Source of the DNA: Comamonas sp. JUb58
GTDB lineage: Bacteria > Pseudomonadota > Gammaproteobacteria > Burkholderiales > Burkholderiaceae_C
NCBI RefSeq assembly: GCF_004364775.1
Contig: NZ_SOAL01000003.1
Coordinates: 1 to 64,000 of the forward strand
DNA: 64,000 nucleotides
Direction of reading: 5' to 3'
Shown: positions 52,684 to 60,497 of the stretch, in pieces
How positions within the stretch are numbered: position 1 is the first letter of the stretch
How the letters are laid out: every line of letters starts with the position of its first letter
Position numbers and translations under genes: made by a program
Notes under the pieces: generated by a model
Seen by the model: the letters and a program-made list of their open reading frames with translations, nothing else
What the model was told of the DNA's origin: nothing
Database searches by the model: none

Positions 52684-53538
52684 TTAGCGGTTGCGCTGGT
52701 TCATGAAGACCAGCTTTTCGAACAGGCTCACATCCTGCTCGTTCTTCAGCAGCGCACCCACCAGTGGCGGGATGGCGATCTTCTGGTCGGCGGTTTGCAG
52801 CACTTCCGGCGGAATGTCTTCGGCCACCAGCAGTTTGAGCCAGTCGATCAGCTCGCTGGTCGAGGGCTTTTTCTTCAGGCCCGGCAGGTTGCGGATGTCG
52901 AAGAACACCTTCATCGCCGCCGACAGCAGCTCTTGCTTGAGTTGGGGGAAGTGCACCGCCACGATCTGCTGCATGGTCTCGGCATCGGGGAAGCGGATGT
53001 AGTGGAAAAAGCAGCGGCGCAGGAAGGCATCGGGCAGCTCTTTTTCGTTGTTCGAGGTGATGACCACCAGCGGGCGGTGCTTGGCGCGGATCATCTGGCG
53101 CGTTTCGTAGCAGTAGAACTCCATGCGATCGATTTCGCGCAAGAGGTCATTGGGGAATTCGATATCTGCCTTGTCGATCTCGTCGATCAGCAGGGCCACC
53201 GGCTGGTCGGCCGTGAAGGCCTGCCACAGCACGCCCTTGATGATGTAGTTGTTGATGTCCTTGACGCGGCCCGCGCTCTCGGGGTCGGCGAGCTGGCTGT
53301 CACGCAAACGACTGACCGCATCGTATTCATACAAACCCTGCTGTGCCTTGGTGGTGGACTTGATATGCCACTGCAGCAGCGGCATGCCTAACGCCTGTGC
53401 AACCTCCTCCGCCAGCATGGTTTTCCCTGTCCCTGGTTCCCCCTTGACGAGAAGCGGTCTTTGAAGGGTAATTGCCGCATTGACCGCCAGCATGAGGTCA
53501 TTGGTCGCGACGTAGTTCTGTGTGCCTTGGAATTTCAT
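52684..53538 (-). CDS. MoxR-family AAA+ ATPase
   Basis: 284 residues. Walker A LVKGEPGTGKTMLAEEVAQALG, Walker B VALLIDEIDKADIEF, sensor 1 VVITSNNEKELPDAFLRRCFFHYIRFP with arginine finger in LRRCF. MoxR ATPases chaperone metal-cofactor enzymes or act with VWA proteins to remodel complexes; the CoxE-like VWA partner lies at 49992-51179. It is the first gene of a minus-strand group with a small membrane protein and GNAT. Its 110-base upstream gap also serves the cytochrome c4 gene. Confidence 0.92.
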   Translation of the reverse strand: MKFQGTQNYVATNDLMLAVNAAITLQRPLLVKGEPGTGKTMLAEEVAQALGMPLLQWHIKSTTKAQQGLYEYDAVSRLRDSQLADPESAGRVKDINNYIIKGVLWQAFTADQPVALLIDEIDKADIEFPNDLLREIDRMEFYCYETRQMIRAKHRPLVVITSNNEKELPDAFLRRCFFHYIRFPDAETMQQIVAVHFPQLKQELLSAAMKVFFDIRNLPGLKKKPSTSELIDWLKLLVAEDIPPEVLQTADQKIAIPPLVGALLKNEQDVSLFEKLVFMNQRNR

Positions 53539-53641
53539 GGAAGTGGATGCAGAATCGTGATGACGGGGCCAGTACAGCGTTGACTATAAACCCAGATCTC
53601 CGCAGCAAAGCGGCGGCCTGAACCACACGATTGTGCGCACA

Positions 53642-54322
53642 ATGAATAAAAGATGGACCACGATATTTGCCTTGCTTGTCGCGTCAGCGACCAGCGCAGT
53701 CTGCGCGCAGGAGATCAAGGGCAATGCCAAGGCGGCTGAGGGAAAGGTGGCGATGTGCATCGGCTGCCACGGCATTGTGGGCTACAAGGCCAGCTTCCCC
53801 GAGGTCTACCAGGTGCCCAAGATTTCGGGCCAGAGCGAGAAGTACATCGACGCCGCGCTGCATGCCTACAAGAAGGGCGACCGCAAGCACCCGACCATGC
53901 GCGCCATCGCCGATTCACTGAGCGACCAGGACATTGCCGATCTGGCCGCGTACTACGCGCAACACACGGTGGGTGAAACCAAGCTGGCAGACAAACCATC
54001 CAAGGTGCCCAGTGCCGAGGTGGCAGAACTGCTGAAAAAGGGCACCTGCGTCAGCTGCCATGGCGACAACTTCTCCAAGCCGCTTGATCCTTCATACGCC
54101 AAGCTGGGTGGCCAGCATCCTGACTACCTCTACGCGGCACTCAAGTCCTACACCGTCGAGAAAAACACCCGCATCGGCCGCAACCACCCGATCATGGTGG
54201 GCATGGCCAAGCAACTGACCCATGCCGAGATGAAGGCGCTGGCCAACTACATCGGCAGTCTGGACGGCCCGCTGCAAATCGTGCCCGAGTCGCGTTTTCG
54301 CAGCAAGCAAGCGGCTAACTAA
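53642..54322 (+). CDS. di-haem cytochrome c4-like protein
   Basis: 226 residues from ATG 53642 (GTG 53633 is alternative). Signal peptide NKRWTTIFALLVASATSAVCA, then two cytochrome c modules with haem sites CIGCH (about residue 39) and CVSCH (about 137). Distal Met candidates lie in KHPTMRAIADSLSDQDIADLAAYYA and NHPIMVGMAKQLTHAEMKALANYI, the c4 signature. It carries electrons in the periplasm, probably to a terminal oxidase such as the CoxBA enzyme here. Confidence 0.92.
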   Translation: MNKRWTTIFALLVASATSAVCAQEIKGNAKAAEGKVAMCIGCHGIVGYKASFPEVYQVPKISGQSEKYIDAALHAYKKGDRKHPTMRAIADSLSDQDIADLAAYYAQHTVGETKLADKPSKVPSAEVAELLKKGTCVSCHGDNFSKPLDPSYAKLGGQHPDYLYAALKSYTVEKNTRIGRNHPIMVGMAKQLTHAEMKALANYIGSLDGPLQIVPESRFRSKQAAN

Positions 54323-54343
54323 GGCACTGCAGTCGTCAGCCGC

Positions 54344-54778
54344 TCAGTCCTTGGTGGCCTGGCGCTGTACGGCGGCCACATAGGCATTGCCATCGGGCGG
54401 GCGGCCTGAGCGCTGGCTCTCCCACAGCATCGTTCCCAGGCATTCCATGGCCACATGGTGGGCGTCGTGCAAGGAGCCCAGGCGCTTGGCCAGCAGCTCC
54501 ACCGCCTGGCGAATGCCACGCGGCTGGTCAATGCTGCACTGCTCGCTGATCGACAGGTGCATCGACAGGTGCAGGAAGGGGTTGGTCTTTTCCGGCGTCA
54601 GGTCGTAGTTGCGGGCAATGGCCGCGTCGACGTCGCTCAGGTCTTCGCGGTATTCCGGGTGCTCATCGATCCACAGGCTGGCCAGGGTCTCGATGGCCTC
54701 CATCGGCTGGCCCGCCTGGTGCTTGGCATAGGCGGCGCAGAAAAAACGCCGGACATCGGCTTGGGAGGGGTTGAACAT
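54344..54778 (-). CDS. DUF1841-family protein
   Basis: 144 residues from ATG 54776-54778 (MFNPSQADVRRFFCAAYAKHQAGQPM); the longer start at 54787 adds three. The family signature is the N-terminal PS-ADVRRFF stretch, DEHPEYREDL, and NPFLHLSMHLSISEQCSIDQPRGIR with later LHDAHHVAMECLGTMLWESQR. Multiple histidines suggest metal or nucleotide binding, but the function is unknown. It converges on the cytochrome c4 gene. Confidence 0.9.
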   Translation of the reverse strand: MFNPSQADVRRFFCAAYAKHQAGQPMEAIETLASLWIDEHPEYREDLSDVDAAIARNYDLTPEKTNPFLHLSMHLSISEQCSIDQPRGIRQAVELLAKRLGSLHDAHHVAMECLGTMLWESQRSGRPPDGNAYVAAVQRQATKD

Positions 54779-54856
54779 AGGGCGCACAGCGTAGCACGCG
54801 TCTGGCAGCTACGCTGGGTTGTGGTTAAGCCGGTGGATGGGTGTTTGAACCGCTGC

Positions 54857-56731
54857 TTAGATTTGGCTGTGCGGGTCTTCGGGCGGCGGCGGGTAGGGGC
54901 TGCTGGGCGCGTCCTTGGCTTCCTGCACCTGCTCCTGGCGCTCCTGGCGCTCGCGGGCCATTTGCTCCACCAGTTGCTCGCGGCCTTGCTTGGCTACGGC
55001 CAGCATGGTTTCGCGATCGTGGTGGTGTTCGTACATCTTGTCCGAGAGCTCAATGTTGTGCGCGCGGAACACCGTCACCACATACTGCGCATCTTCTTCG
55101 CTGTAGCCCATCAACTCCAGTGCCTTCTCGGCCGTTTGCAGGCTGGAGTCAAACACCTCGCGGTCGACATGGTGCACGCCCATGTCGCGCAGCGCATACC
55201 AGTGCGCCACATCCTTGGCCCGGGCGACGATCTTGAGGTGCGGAAAATGCTGCTGCACCAGGCGCACGATCTGGTTGGTCTGCAGCTCATCATCCACCGC
55301 AATCACCATCACCTCGGCTTTTTCGGCGCCGGCAATGCGCAGCAGGTCCTGGCGTGTGGCATCGCCATAGAACACCCGGTAGCCAAAGTTCTGCGCCACT
55401 TCCAGCATCTCCACGCTGTGGTCCAGGATGACGGCCTTGATGCCCTGGCTCAGCAGCACGCGGGTGACGATCTGGCCATAGCGGCCGAAGCCGGCGATCA
55501 GCACGGTGGCTTCCTGCTGCTCGCTGAGCTCGGGCGGCACATCATCGCCCTTGGCCAGGTTGGCAAAGCGGGGCATCAGCCAGCGGTCCATCGCGGCCAC
55601 GATCAGCGGCGTGGCCACCATCGAGATGGCGACCGAGCCGATCAGCAGGGATGACTGCTGGGGCGTCAGAATGCGCTGCGCCTGGGCGGCGCTGAACACC
55701 ACAAAGGCGAACTCGCCGCCCTGGGCCAACAGCAGAGTGAAGAGGGGGCGCTCCTGCACCGGCATGCGCAGCAGCTTGGCCAGCCCATAGATGACCAGGG
55801 ACTTGATCAGCAGGAACATCAGCACCAGCACCAGCATGGTGAGCGGCGCCTGCAGGATCACGGAGAAGTCGATGCTCATGCCCACCGCGATAAAGAACAG
55901 GCCGAGCAGCAGCCCTTTGAAGGGCTCGATATCGGTTTCCAGCTCGGCGCGGAATTCGCTGTCAGCCAGCAGCACACCGGCGAGAAAGGCGCCCAGCGCC
56001 ATCGACAGGCCAATCTGCAGCATCAGGAACGCAATGCCCACCACCAGCAGCAAGGCGGTGGCGGTCGATATTTCGCGCGATTCGCTTTGCGCAATCCAGC
56101 GCAGCACCGGGCGCAGCAGGTAGCGGCCCACCAGGATGACGGCCACGATGATGGCCAGGGTCTTGCCGATCTCCATCAGCACATTGCCATCATTCTGGGC
56201 GGCCTGGTGGCCCACGGCCAGCAGCGGGATCAGCGCGAGGATGGGGATGGCGGCCACGTCCTGGAACAGCAGGATCGCAAAGCTGGTCTTGCCGCTGGTG
56301 GTGGACATCAGGTTGCGCTCGGCAATGCTTTGCAGCGCGATGGCGGTGGACGACAGCGCCAGGCCCAGCGCGGCAATCAGCGCCAGGTGCCAGTCATAGC
56401 CAAAGGCCAAGCCGGCGGCAAACAGCCCGGCGGTGCACAGCAGCACCTGGGCGGTGCCCACGCCAAAGATGGGCCGGCGCATGCTCCACAAGCGGCTGGG
56501 CTGCAGCTCCAACCCGATGAGGAACAGCATCAGCACCACGCCGAATTCGGAAAAATGCAAGATGTCCTGGACGTTGCTGACCAGTTGCAGGCCGCTGGGG
56601 CCGATGATCATGCCTGCCACCAGGTAGCCAATGATGGTGCCCAGCCCCAGTGCGCGGGAGATGGGCACGGCAATCACGGCGGCCGCCAGGTAGAGAAAGG
56701 TATAGGTAAGCCAGACGGGAGCGTGTTCCAT
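54857..56731 (-). CDS. KefC-like monovalent cation:proton antiporter (CPA2)
   Basis: 624 residues. About twelve membrane segments with the CPA2 core: GLGTIIGYLVAGMIIGPSGLQLV, FGVVLMLFLIGLELQPSRLW, LALSSTAIALQ, FAILLFQDVAAIPILALIPL (acidic ion-site Asp). A cytoplasmic RCK domain follows: VLIAGFGRYGQIVTRVLLSQGIKAVILDHS with the nucleotide-binding glycines. The tail is Gln/Glu-rich. In E. coli KefB/KefC potassium efflux is glutathione-gated; no KefF-type partner is adjacent, so gating may differ. Confidence 0.92.
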   Translation of the reverse strand: MEHAPVWLTYTFLYLAAAVIAVPISRALGLGTIIGYLVAGMIIGPSGLQLVSNVQDILHFSEFGVVLMLFLIGLELQPSRLWSMRRPIFGVGTAQVLLCTAGLFAAGLAFGYDWHLALIAALGLALSSTAIALQSIAERNLMSTTSGKTSFAILLFQDVAAIPILALIPLLAVGHQAAQNDGNVLMEIGKTLAIIVAVILVGRYLLRPVLRWIAQSESREISTATALLLVVGIAFLMLQIGLSMALGAFLAGVLLADSEFRAELETDIEPFKGLLLGLFFIAVGMSIDFSVILQAPLTMLVLVLMFLLIKSLVIYGLAKLLRMPVQERPLFTLLLAQGGEFAFVVFSAAQAQRILTPQQSSLLIGSVAISMVATPLIVAAMDRWLMPRFANLAKGDDVPPELSEQQEATVLIAGFGRYGQIVTRVLLSQGIKAVILDHSVEMLEVAQNFGYRVFYGDATRQDLLRIAGAEKAEVMVIAVDDELQTNQIVRLVQQHFPHLKIVARAKDVAHWYALRDMGVHHVDREVFDSSLQTAEKALELMGYSEEDAQYVVTVFRAHNIELSDKMYEHHHDRETMLAVAKQGREQLVEQMARERQERQEQVQEAKDAPSSPYPPPPEDPHSQI

Positions 56732-56977
56732 GCTTGCGTTTTGTTATCGGTGTTTTGTAGTTGCGGTGCACAGATTACTTTTATTTGCCGGGTCACGGTA
56801 ATTTATTGCAATGTTTTGCGGTTGGCGCTTGTGGGTATTGCCGCGCTAGCTATCAAAAAAATATATTTGCGGCAATGGCCGCAGCCCCACGCGCCCCGCC
56901 GGGCAGCGCGATAATCCTGGCTTTGCCCCGACGGGGCTGAGTTGGTGGCGGACTGCTCCGCTGCCCCAGGATGAACC
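56732..56977. other. intergenic region between the antiporter and LysE-family exporter
   Basis: A 246-base divergent gap with AT-rich parts (around 56790-56870) and a run of seven A at about 56856-56862. It holds no gene; it should contain both promoters. Confidence 0.4.
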
Positions 56978-57616
56978 ATGGATTTGCATACTTGGATGGC
57001 GTATCTCGTTGCGGCTTGCATCATTGCCGTGTCTCCCGGATCGGGCGCCGTGTTGTCAATGAGCCACGGGCTCTCCTACGGCGTGCGCAAGACCAGCGCC
57101 ACCATCCTGGGCCTGCAGCTAGGCCTGCTCTTGATCCTGCTGATTGCCGGCGCCGGTGTGGGCTCGCTGCTCATCGCCTCGGAGACTGCCTTTAACGTCG
57201 TCAAGATCGTCGGTGCCTGCTACCTGATCTACATCGGCTTTGCGCAGTGGCGCGCCAAGGGCGGCATCATGGACACCCAGGCCGAGCAGCCTGCCAGCGG
57301 CAGCTGGCAAAAGCGCGCGCTGAGCGGCTTTTTGACCAATGCCACCAACCCCAAGGGCATCATCTTCATGGTGGCGGTGCTGCCCCAGTTCATGACGCCA
57401 GACCGCCCACTGTGGCTGCAGCTGCTGATTCTGGCGGCCACCACCTTGGCGGTCGACACCGTGGTGATGCATGGCTACGCCGGTAGCGCCAGCGTGCTGC
57501 GCCGCCTGCTGCGCGACAGCCGCGCCATGCGTATCCAGAACAAGGTGTTTGGCGGCCTGCTGATGCTGGTGGGCATGGGCCTGTTCTTCGTCAAGCGCTC
57601 GCAAAGCGCGGCTTGA
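56978..57616 (+). CDS. LysE/RhtB-family amino-acid exporter
   Basis: 212 residues with six hydrophobic segments. Family signature near the N-terminus is VSPGSGAVLSMSHGLSYGVRKTSATILGLQLG (usually SPGP). Other typical sequence: KIVGACYLIYIGFAQWR and LSGFLTNATNPKGIIFMVAVLPQF. It likely exports an amino acid such as homoserine, threonine or lysine. The MITE copy B begins 7 bases after its stop. Upstream 245 bases hold no gene and a short AT-rich hairpin region. Confidence 0.9.
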   Translation: MDLHTWMAYLVAACIIAVSPGSGAVLSMSHGLSYGVRKTSATILGLQLGLLLILLIAGAGVGSLLIASETAFNVVKIVGACYLIYIGFAQWRAKGGIMDTQAEQPASGSWQKRALSGFLTNATNPKGIIFMVAVLPQFMTPDRPLWLQLLILAATTLAVDTVVMHGYAGSASVLRRLLRDSRAMRIQNKVFGGLLMLVGMGLFFVKRSQSAA

Positions 57617-57622
57617 GCCTAA

Positions 57623-57887
57623 GAACCTGTTTAAAGTCTCCTCGCGCCGCGACAGTGTCTTTGCGAGATGGGATGCGAGGCACAACGCGCAGCCAATCGC
57701 CAGCTATTGGCAAGCGCTGCAACGAAGCAGACCGCTCGCAAAGCCACTGTCCCTATGGGTTGGAGTGAAATCGGGCGATTTCTTCGCGCTGGCCCTTGCT
57801 TGCACCCCGGAGCAAGCTGCGGACCATCGCTTCGAACTCATCCCGATTGCACTCCAACGCGGCTGCGTAGAGACTTTGAACAGGTTC
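57623..57887. mobile_element. MITE-like element, copy B (265 bp, inverted relative to copy A)
   Basis: Same length and termini as copy A (GAACCTGTTTAAAGTCTC to GAGACTTTGAACAGGTTC), in opposite orientation; only scattered substitutions differ. Left flank TAA (57620-57622) and right flank TCA (57888-57890) differ at one base, against TTA/TTA at copy A. Both fit a TNA target with later mutation or exchange between copies. It lies in the convergent gap between the exporter gene and trmL. Confidence 0.8.
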
Positions 57888-57926
57888 TCAGACATGCCCC
57901 GCTGAGGTGGCGGGGCAGGTAAGTAG

Positions 57927-58412
57927 TTACTGCGCTGGTCTGCCGTCCGGCATCGCAAAGCCATTCTGGCGCCAGGCCTCGAACACCGTCACCGCCACGG
58001 CATTGGACAGGTTGAGGCTGCGCTGGCCGGCTACCATCGGCAGGCGCACCCGCTGGCTCGTGGGAAAGCTTTCGCGCACGGCAACCGGCAAGCCCCGGGT
58101 CTCACAACCGAACACCAGCCAGTCGCCGGGCTGAAAGCGCAGATCAAAGGCGGGGCTGCTGCCATGGGTGGTCATCGCAAACATGCGGTCAGCGGCGGGC
58201 TGCATGCGCTCCAGGAAGGCTTCCCAGTTGGCATGGCGCTGGGTGGCGGCGTACTCATGGTAATCCAGGCCGGCGCGGCGCATCAAGCGGTCTTCCATCG
58301 AAAAGCCCAGCGGCTCGATCAGGTGCAAGCGGCTGCCGGTATTGGCGCACAGGCGGATCACATTACCGGTGTTGGGAGGGATTTCGGGTTCGACCAGGAC
58401 GACGTTGAACAT
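57927..58412 (-). CDS. trmL: tRNA (cytidine(34)-2'-O)-methyltransferase
   Basis: 161 residues from ATG 58410-58412. SPOUT-fold methyltransferase acting on the wobble nucleotide of tRNA-Leu. Motifs: FNVVLVEPEIPPNTGNVIRLCANTGSRLHLIEPLGFSMEDRLMRRAGLDYHEY and the knot region WLVFGCETRGLPVAV, RLPMVAGQRSLNLSNAVAVTVFEAWRQ. The upstream in-frame extension to 58505 is GC-rich and not conserved. It uses S-adenosylmethionine; follows comF by 64 bases in the same direction. Confidence 0.94.
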   Translation of the reverse strand: MFNVVLVEPEIPPNTGNVIRLCANTGSRLHLIEPLGFSMEDRLMRRAGLDYHEYAATQRHANWEAFLERMQPAADRMFAMTTHGSSPAFDLRFQPGDWLVFGCETRGLPVAVRESFPTSQRVRLPMVAGQRSLNLSNAVAVTVFEAWRQNGFAMPDGRPAQ

Positions 58413-58476
58413 GGCAAATGCGCAAAAACAAGGGCGCCAGTGTAGCGGCCCGGCCAAATAGGGGTGGGCCGCTGCG

Positions 58477-59244
58477 CTATTGGCCCGGCGCGGGCGTTCT
58501 GGCAAACACCAGGGCCTGCACGGCCGGTGCGCCGCGCGCCTGCAGCAGCTGCGCCACCGCGCCCAGGGTGGCGCCGGTGGTCATCACATCATCAACCAGC
58601 AGGGGGCAGGCCCCCAGATCCTGCGCCTGCAGCCCCGGCCGCAGCGCAAAGGCATGGCGCAGGTTGCGCAGCCGGGCCGCGCGGTCCAGGCCGGCCTGGG
58701 CGGGCGTGTCCACCAGCCGCAGCAGGTAGTGGGGCTGCACCGCTGCCAGCCGCAATCCAGAGGGGGCTTGATGGCACAAGGCCTTGGCCAGCAGCAGCGC
58801 CTGGTTGTAGCCGCGCTCGCGCATGCGGCCGGCAGACAGCGGCACCGGCAGGATCACGCTGGCCTGCTGCAGGCTGGCCATTACCCCGGGGGTGCGCAGC
58901 AGCAGCTGGGCCATGCGGTTTGCCCATGCCAGCTGCTGGTGAAATTTGAGGCGCAGCACCATGCCATCCCAAGGCGGGCTATAGTCCACAGCGGCATGGC
59001 AGCGCTGCAACAGCGGTGTATCGTGCAGGCAGCCGGCGCAGACCTCGGTGCTGGTTGGCAAGGGCAGCGCGCAGCGGCTGCAGCGGCGCAGGTCCGGCTG
59101 CCAGCATACCTGGGCGCAGGACGAACAGATCCAGTCACTGGGCCAGCTGCGGCATACCAGGCATTGGCTGGGCAAGTGGCCCAGCACCTGGGCCGCACGC
59201 TGCCACAGGCTGGGCCGCTGCTTCTCGGGTGTCGCTGCTGTCAT
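58477..59244 (-). CDS. comF: ComF-family DNA-uptake/phosphoribosyltransferase-like protein
   Basis: 255 residues from ATG 59242-59244. An N-terminal zinc-ribbon-like part has CLVC, CSSC, CSRC and CAGC pairs. The phosphoribosyltransferase-like domain follows with GYNQALLLAKAL and the PRPP loop LLVDDVMTTGATL. ComF is needed for natural transformation and helps load single-stranded DNA during uptake. Divergent from the BioC-like gene (49 bases). Whether this organism is naturally competent is not shown. Confidence 0.92.
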   Translation of the reverse strand: MTAATPEKQRPSLWQRAAQVLGHLPSQCLVCRSWPSDWICSSCAQVCWQPDLRRCSRCALPLPTSTEVCAGCLHDTPLLQRCHAAVDYSPPWDGMVLRLKFHQQLAWANRMAQLLLRTPGVMASLQQASVILPVPLSAGRMRERGYNQALLLAKALCHQAPSGLRLAAVQPHYLLRLVDTPAQAGLDRAARLRNLRHAFALRPGLQAQDLGACPLLVDDVMTTGATLGAVAQLLQARGAPAVQALVFARTPAPGQ

Positions 59245-59293
59245 TGCTTTTATTCCAATCAATAATCTGCGCGCCAAAGCGCAGGTGTCCCCC

Positions 59294-60202
59294 ATGGCTG
59301 AATTTACCGCACCTCCATCGATCGACCCCAACGCCGCCCATGCCTGGCAGCGGCGCGCACCTGCGCACAGCCCCTGGCTGCACGAAGAGGTGGGCCGTCG
59401 CATGCAGGACCGCCTGCAATGGATCGTGCAAAAGCCCGATGCCTGGTGCAGCTGGGAGCCGGTCTATGGCGGCCTGGAGGCGCACCAGCAGGTGGCAGAG
59501 CGCTACCCGGCGGCCGATATCCATATCGTGGAAAGCCGCCCGGCCCATGCCGCGCTGCTGCGCAGCCAGTTGGACAAGCCCTGGTGGGCGCTGAGCCGCT
59601 GGCGCCAGGCCAAGCTGCACTGGGCCCTGCCTGCGCCCGGAAGTGTGCAGATGCTCTGGGCCAATATGGCGCTGCACCAGCATCCCAACCCCCAGCAGTT
59701 GTTGCAGACCTGGCACCAGAGCCTGGCGGTGAATGGTTTTGTGATGTTTTCCTGCTTCGGACCCGACACGCTCAAAGAGCTGCGCGCGGCCTATGCCAGC
59801 CAGGGCTGGCCCGCTGCCAGCCATGAGTTCACCGACATGCACGACTGGGGCGATATGCTGGTGCAGGCCGGCTTTGCCGAGCCGGTAATGGACATGGAGC
59901 GCATCACCTTGTCTTACTCTGGCGCCGCGCAATTGCGCGCCGAGCTGCGCGAGCTGGGCCGCAACCTGCACCCCGCCCGCTTTGGCGGCCTGCGCGGCCG
60001 CCAGTGGCGCGAGCAGCTCGATGCCCTGCTGACCGCCAAGCTGGCCGATGCCCAGGAGCAGGGGCGTCTGGTGCTCTCGTTCGAGATCATCTACGGCCAT
60101 GCTTTCAAGCCCACGCCACGCATGAAGGTGCAGGGCGAGAGCAGTATCAGCGTGCAGGACATGCAGCAGATGCTGCGCCAGGGGCGCCCCGGCGGCGCCT
60201 GA
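59294..60202 (+). CDS. bioC: BioC-like malonyl-ACP O-methyltransferase (class I SAM)
   Basis: 302 residues from ATG 59294. N-terminus (NAAHAWQRRAPAHSPWLHEEVGRRMQDRLQWI) matches the ACP-interacting helix of BioC; then the SAM region DIHIVESRPAHAALLR, MLWANMALHQHPNPQQLLQTWHQSLAVNGFVMFSCFGPDTLKELR and HEFTDMHDWGDMLVQAGFAEPVMDMERITLSY. The glycine-rich SAM loop is not as conserved as usual (WEPVYGGLEA). BioC starts the biotin pimelate pathway. No other bio genes are seen nearby. A general SAM methyltransferase role is a fallback. Confidence 0.78.
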   Translation: MAEFTAPPSIDPNAAHAWQRRAPAHSPWLHEEVGRRMQDRLQWIVQKPDAWCSWEPVYGGLEAHQQVAERYPAADIHIVESRPAHAALLRSQLDKPWWALSRWRQAKLHWALPAPGSVQMLWANMALHQHPNPQQLLQTWHQSLAVNGFVMFSCFGPDTLKELRAAYASQGWPAASHEFTDMHDWGDMLVQAGFAEPVMDMERITLSYSGAAQLRAELRELGRNLHPARFGGLRGRQWREQLDALLTAKLADAQEQGRLVLSFEIIYGHAFKPTPRMKVQGESSISVQDMQQMLRQGRPGGA

Positions 60203-60497
60203 TGGCTGGGGCCACCCTTTACGCCTTATTTGTAGGCGATTAGGTGGCTCAGCAAACGACCTAACATATTCAGCGACTGTCCAGTGTTGGACAGCCGCTG
60301 TTGTCAATCTCCTATGATCCCGGGATTGCATGGGTTGCAATCTTGCGCGGTTGCGGCCATGCTCGGCGTAATGACCAAGTGGCATGGGTGCAAGCGGAGA
60401 TGCACCCGGCGGTGTCTGCACCACGCGGTGGGATGGTTTCCCCAGCTATCCCCGCCTGCCCCTATAACGATGAGAAGATGAGAAGTAAGTGACAACT
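60203..60497. promoter_or_regulatory. cox promoter region
   Basis: This 295-base gap precedes coxB. It contains a hairpin CTGTCCAGTGTTGGACAG near 60275 and no gene. No clear FNR-type or RegA-type site was found by eye. It should carry the coxBA promoter. Confidence 0.4.
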
